From Calditrichia bacterium (GTDB lineage: Bacteria > Calditrichota > Calditrichia > RBG-13-44-9 > J075), in contig JANQRS010000023.1 of NCBI GenBank assembly GCA_028284445.1, forward strand, positions 1-64,000: 64,000 nt of DNA, given 5' to 3'. A program made the translations under genes and the position numbers. Shown piece after piece: positions 63,871 through 64,000 of this stretch. How positions within the stretch are numbered: the stretch's first letter is position 1; each line of letters begins with the position of its first letter. Under the pieces are notes generated by a model, which saw only the letters and a program-made list of their open reading frames with translations, had not been told where the DNA came from and ran no database searches.

Positions 63871-64000
63871 CTGAAACTCCTTTCCCTATGTCAACCAAAT
63901 AGAATTATGTGAAAGATTCTCTGTTGCAGCTAATTGAGCCATCAAGCACGATTACTGGCAGCGGCTTGCTTCTCTCCGTGCGAAAATTTCAATGTTGATT

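Overview
This window is a compact stretch of bacterial chromosome with moderate GC, about 44 recognisable protein genes and no rRNA, tRNA, CRISPR array or intact transposase gene. Several features point to a Gram-negative, probably flagellated member of the FCB superphylum (Calditrichota, Ignavibacteriota, KSB1-like lineages). Two large secreted proteins end in the NYPNPFNP-type FlgD/T9SS-like C-terminal domain. There is a TonB-dependent receptor, SurA-type periplasmic foldases, a ClpS of the SMSAV-EP type, and FliL plus a FliA-class sigma factor. The phylum is an inference; the sequence alone does not settle it.

Layout. 1-11 kb: oligopeptidase B, a multi-pass membrane histidine kinase, a TonB-dependent receptor with a strong terminator, an NtrC-type sigma-54 activator and an alpha/beta-hydrolase lipoprotein. 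11-24 kb: a 1312-residue secreted propeller/FN3 protein, a sodium:solute symporter, a HEAT-repeat protein converging on SMC, and a GH2-like protein fused to a membrane domain. 24-33 kb: a promoter-leader-terminator unit in front of a branched-chain aminotransferase, a class I aminotransferase, ClpS, an FG-GAP secreted protein, an M49-like metallopeptidase lipoprotein and an acyl-CoA dehydrogenase. 33-43 kb: cell-surface glycan genes. These are a YfhO-like protein, a three-gene minus-strand operon (QHG-motif transferase, flippase, GT4) and a divergent plus-strand cassette (NeuB-like synthase, KdsC-like HAD phosphatase, SpsF-like cytidylyltransferase) that could make an activated nonulosonate such as CMP-KDN. 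43-50 kb: a regulatory/flagellar block containing PspC, two histidine kinases with degenerate ATP sites, two overlooked small ORFs, FliA, a small membrane protein, FliL and an unrecognised protein with an internal duplication. 50-60 kb: mfd, three parvulin-type foldases and an ABC exporter in one direction. 60-64 kb: a second sodium symporter, ComF and an outer-membrane barrel-like protein.

The intergenic spaces carry much of what is unusual. At least four families of short dispersed repeats sit almost exclusively between genes: (R1) AAATTCC/GGAATTT elements, twice found as inverted pairs; (R2) GC-rich interlocking 20-mers; (R3) long perfect C/G-rich palindromes just downstream of stop codons; (R4) REP-like 32-bp hairpins of the TGGAT..CCCG..CGGG..ATGACA type. 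A 33-bp direct repeat and a heptamer tandem array add to this.

I see no defence island, prophage or obvious new multi-gene system. The best candidates for undescribed biology are the degenerate kinase pair with its small ORFs behind fliA, the GH2-like/membrane fusion, the duplicated-domain protein beside the flagellar genes, the nonulosonate cassette with an SpsF-type activating enzyme, the leader RNA before the aminotransferase, and the composite intergenic repeats.
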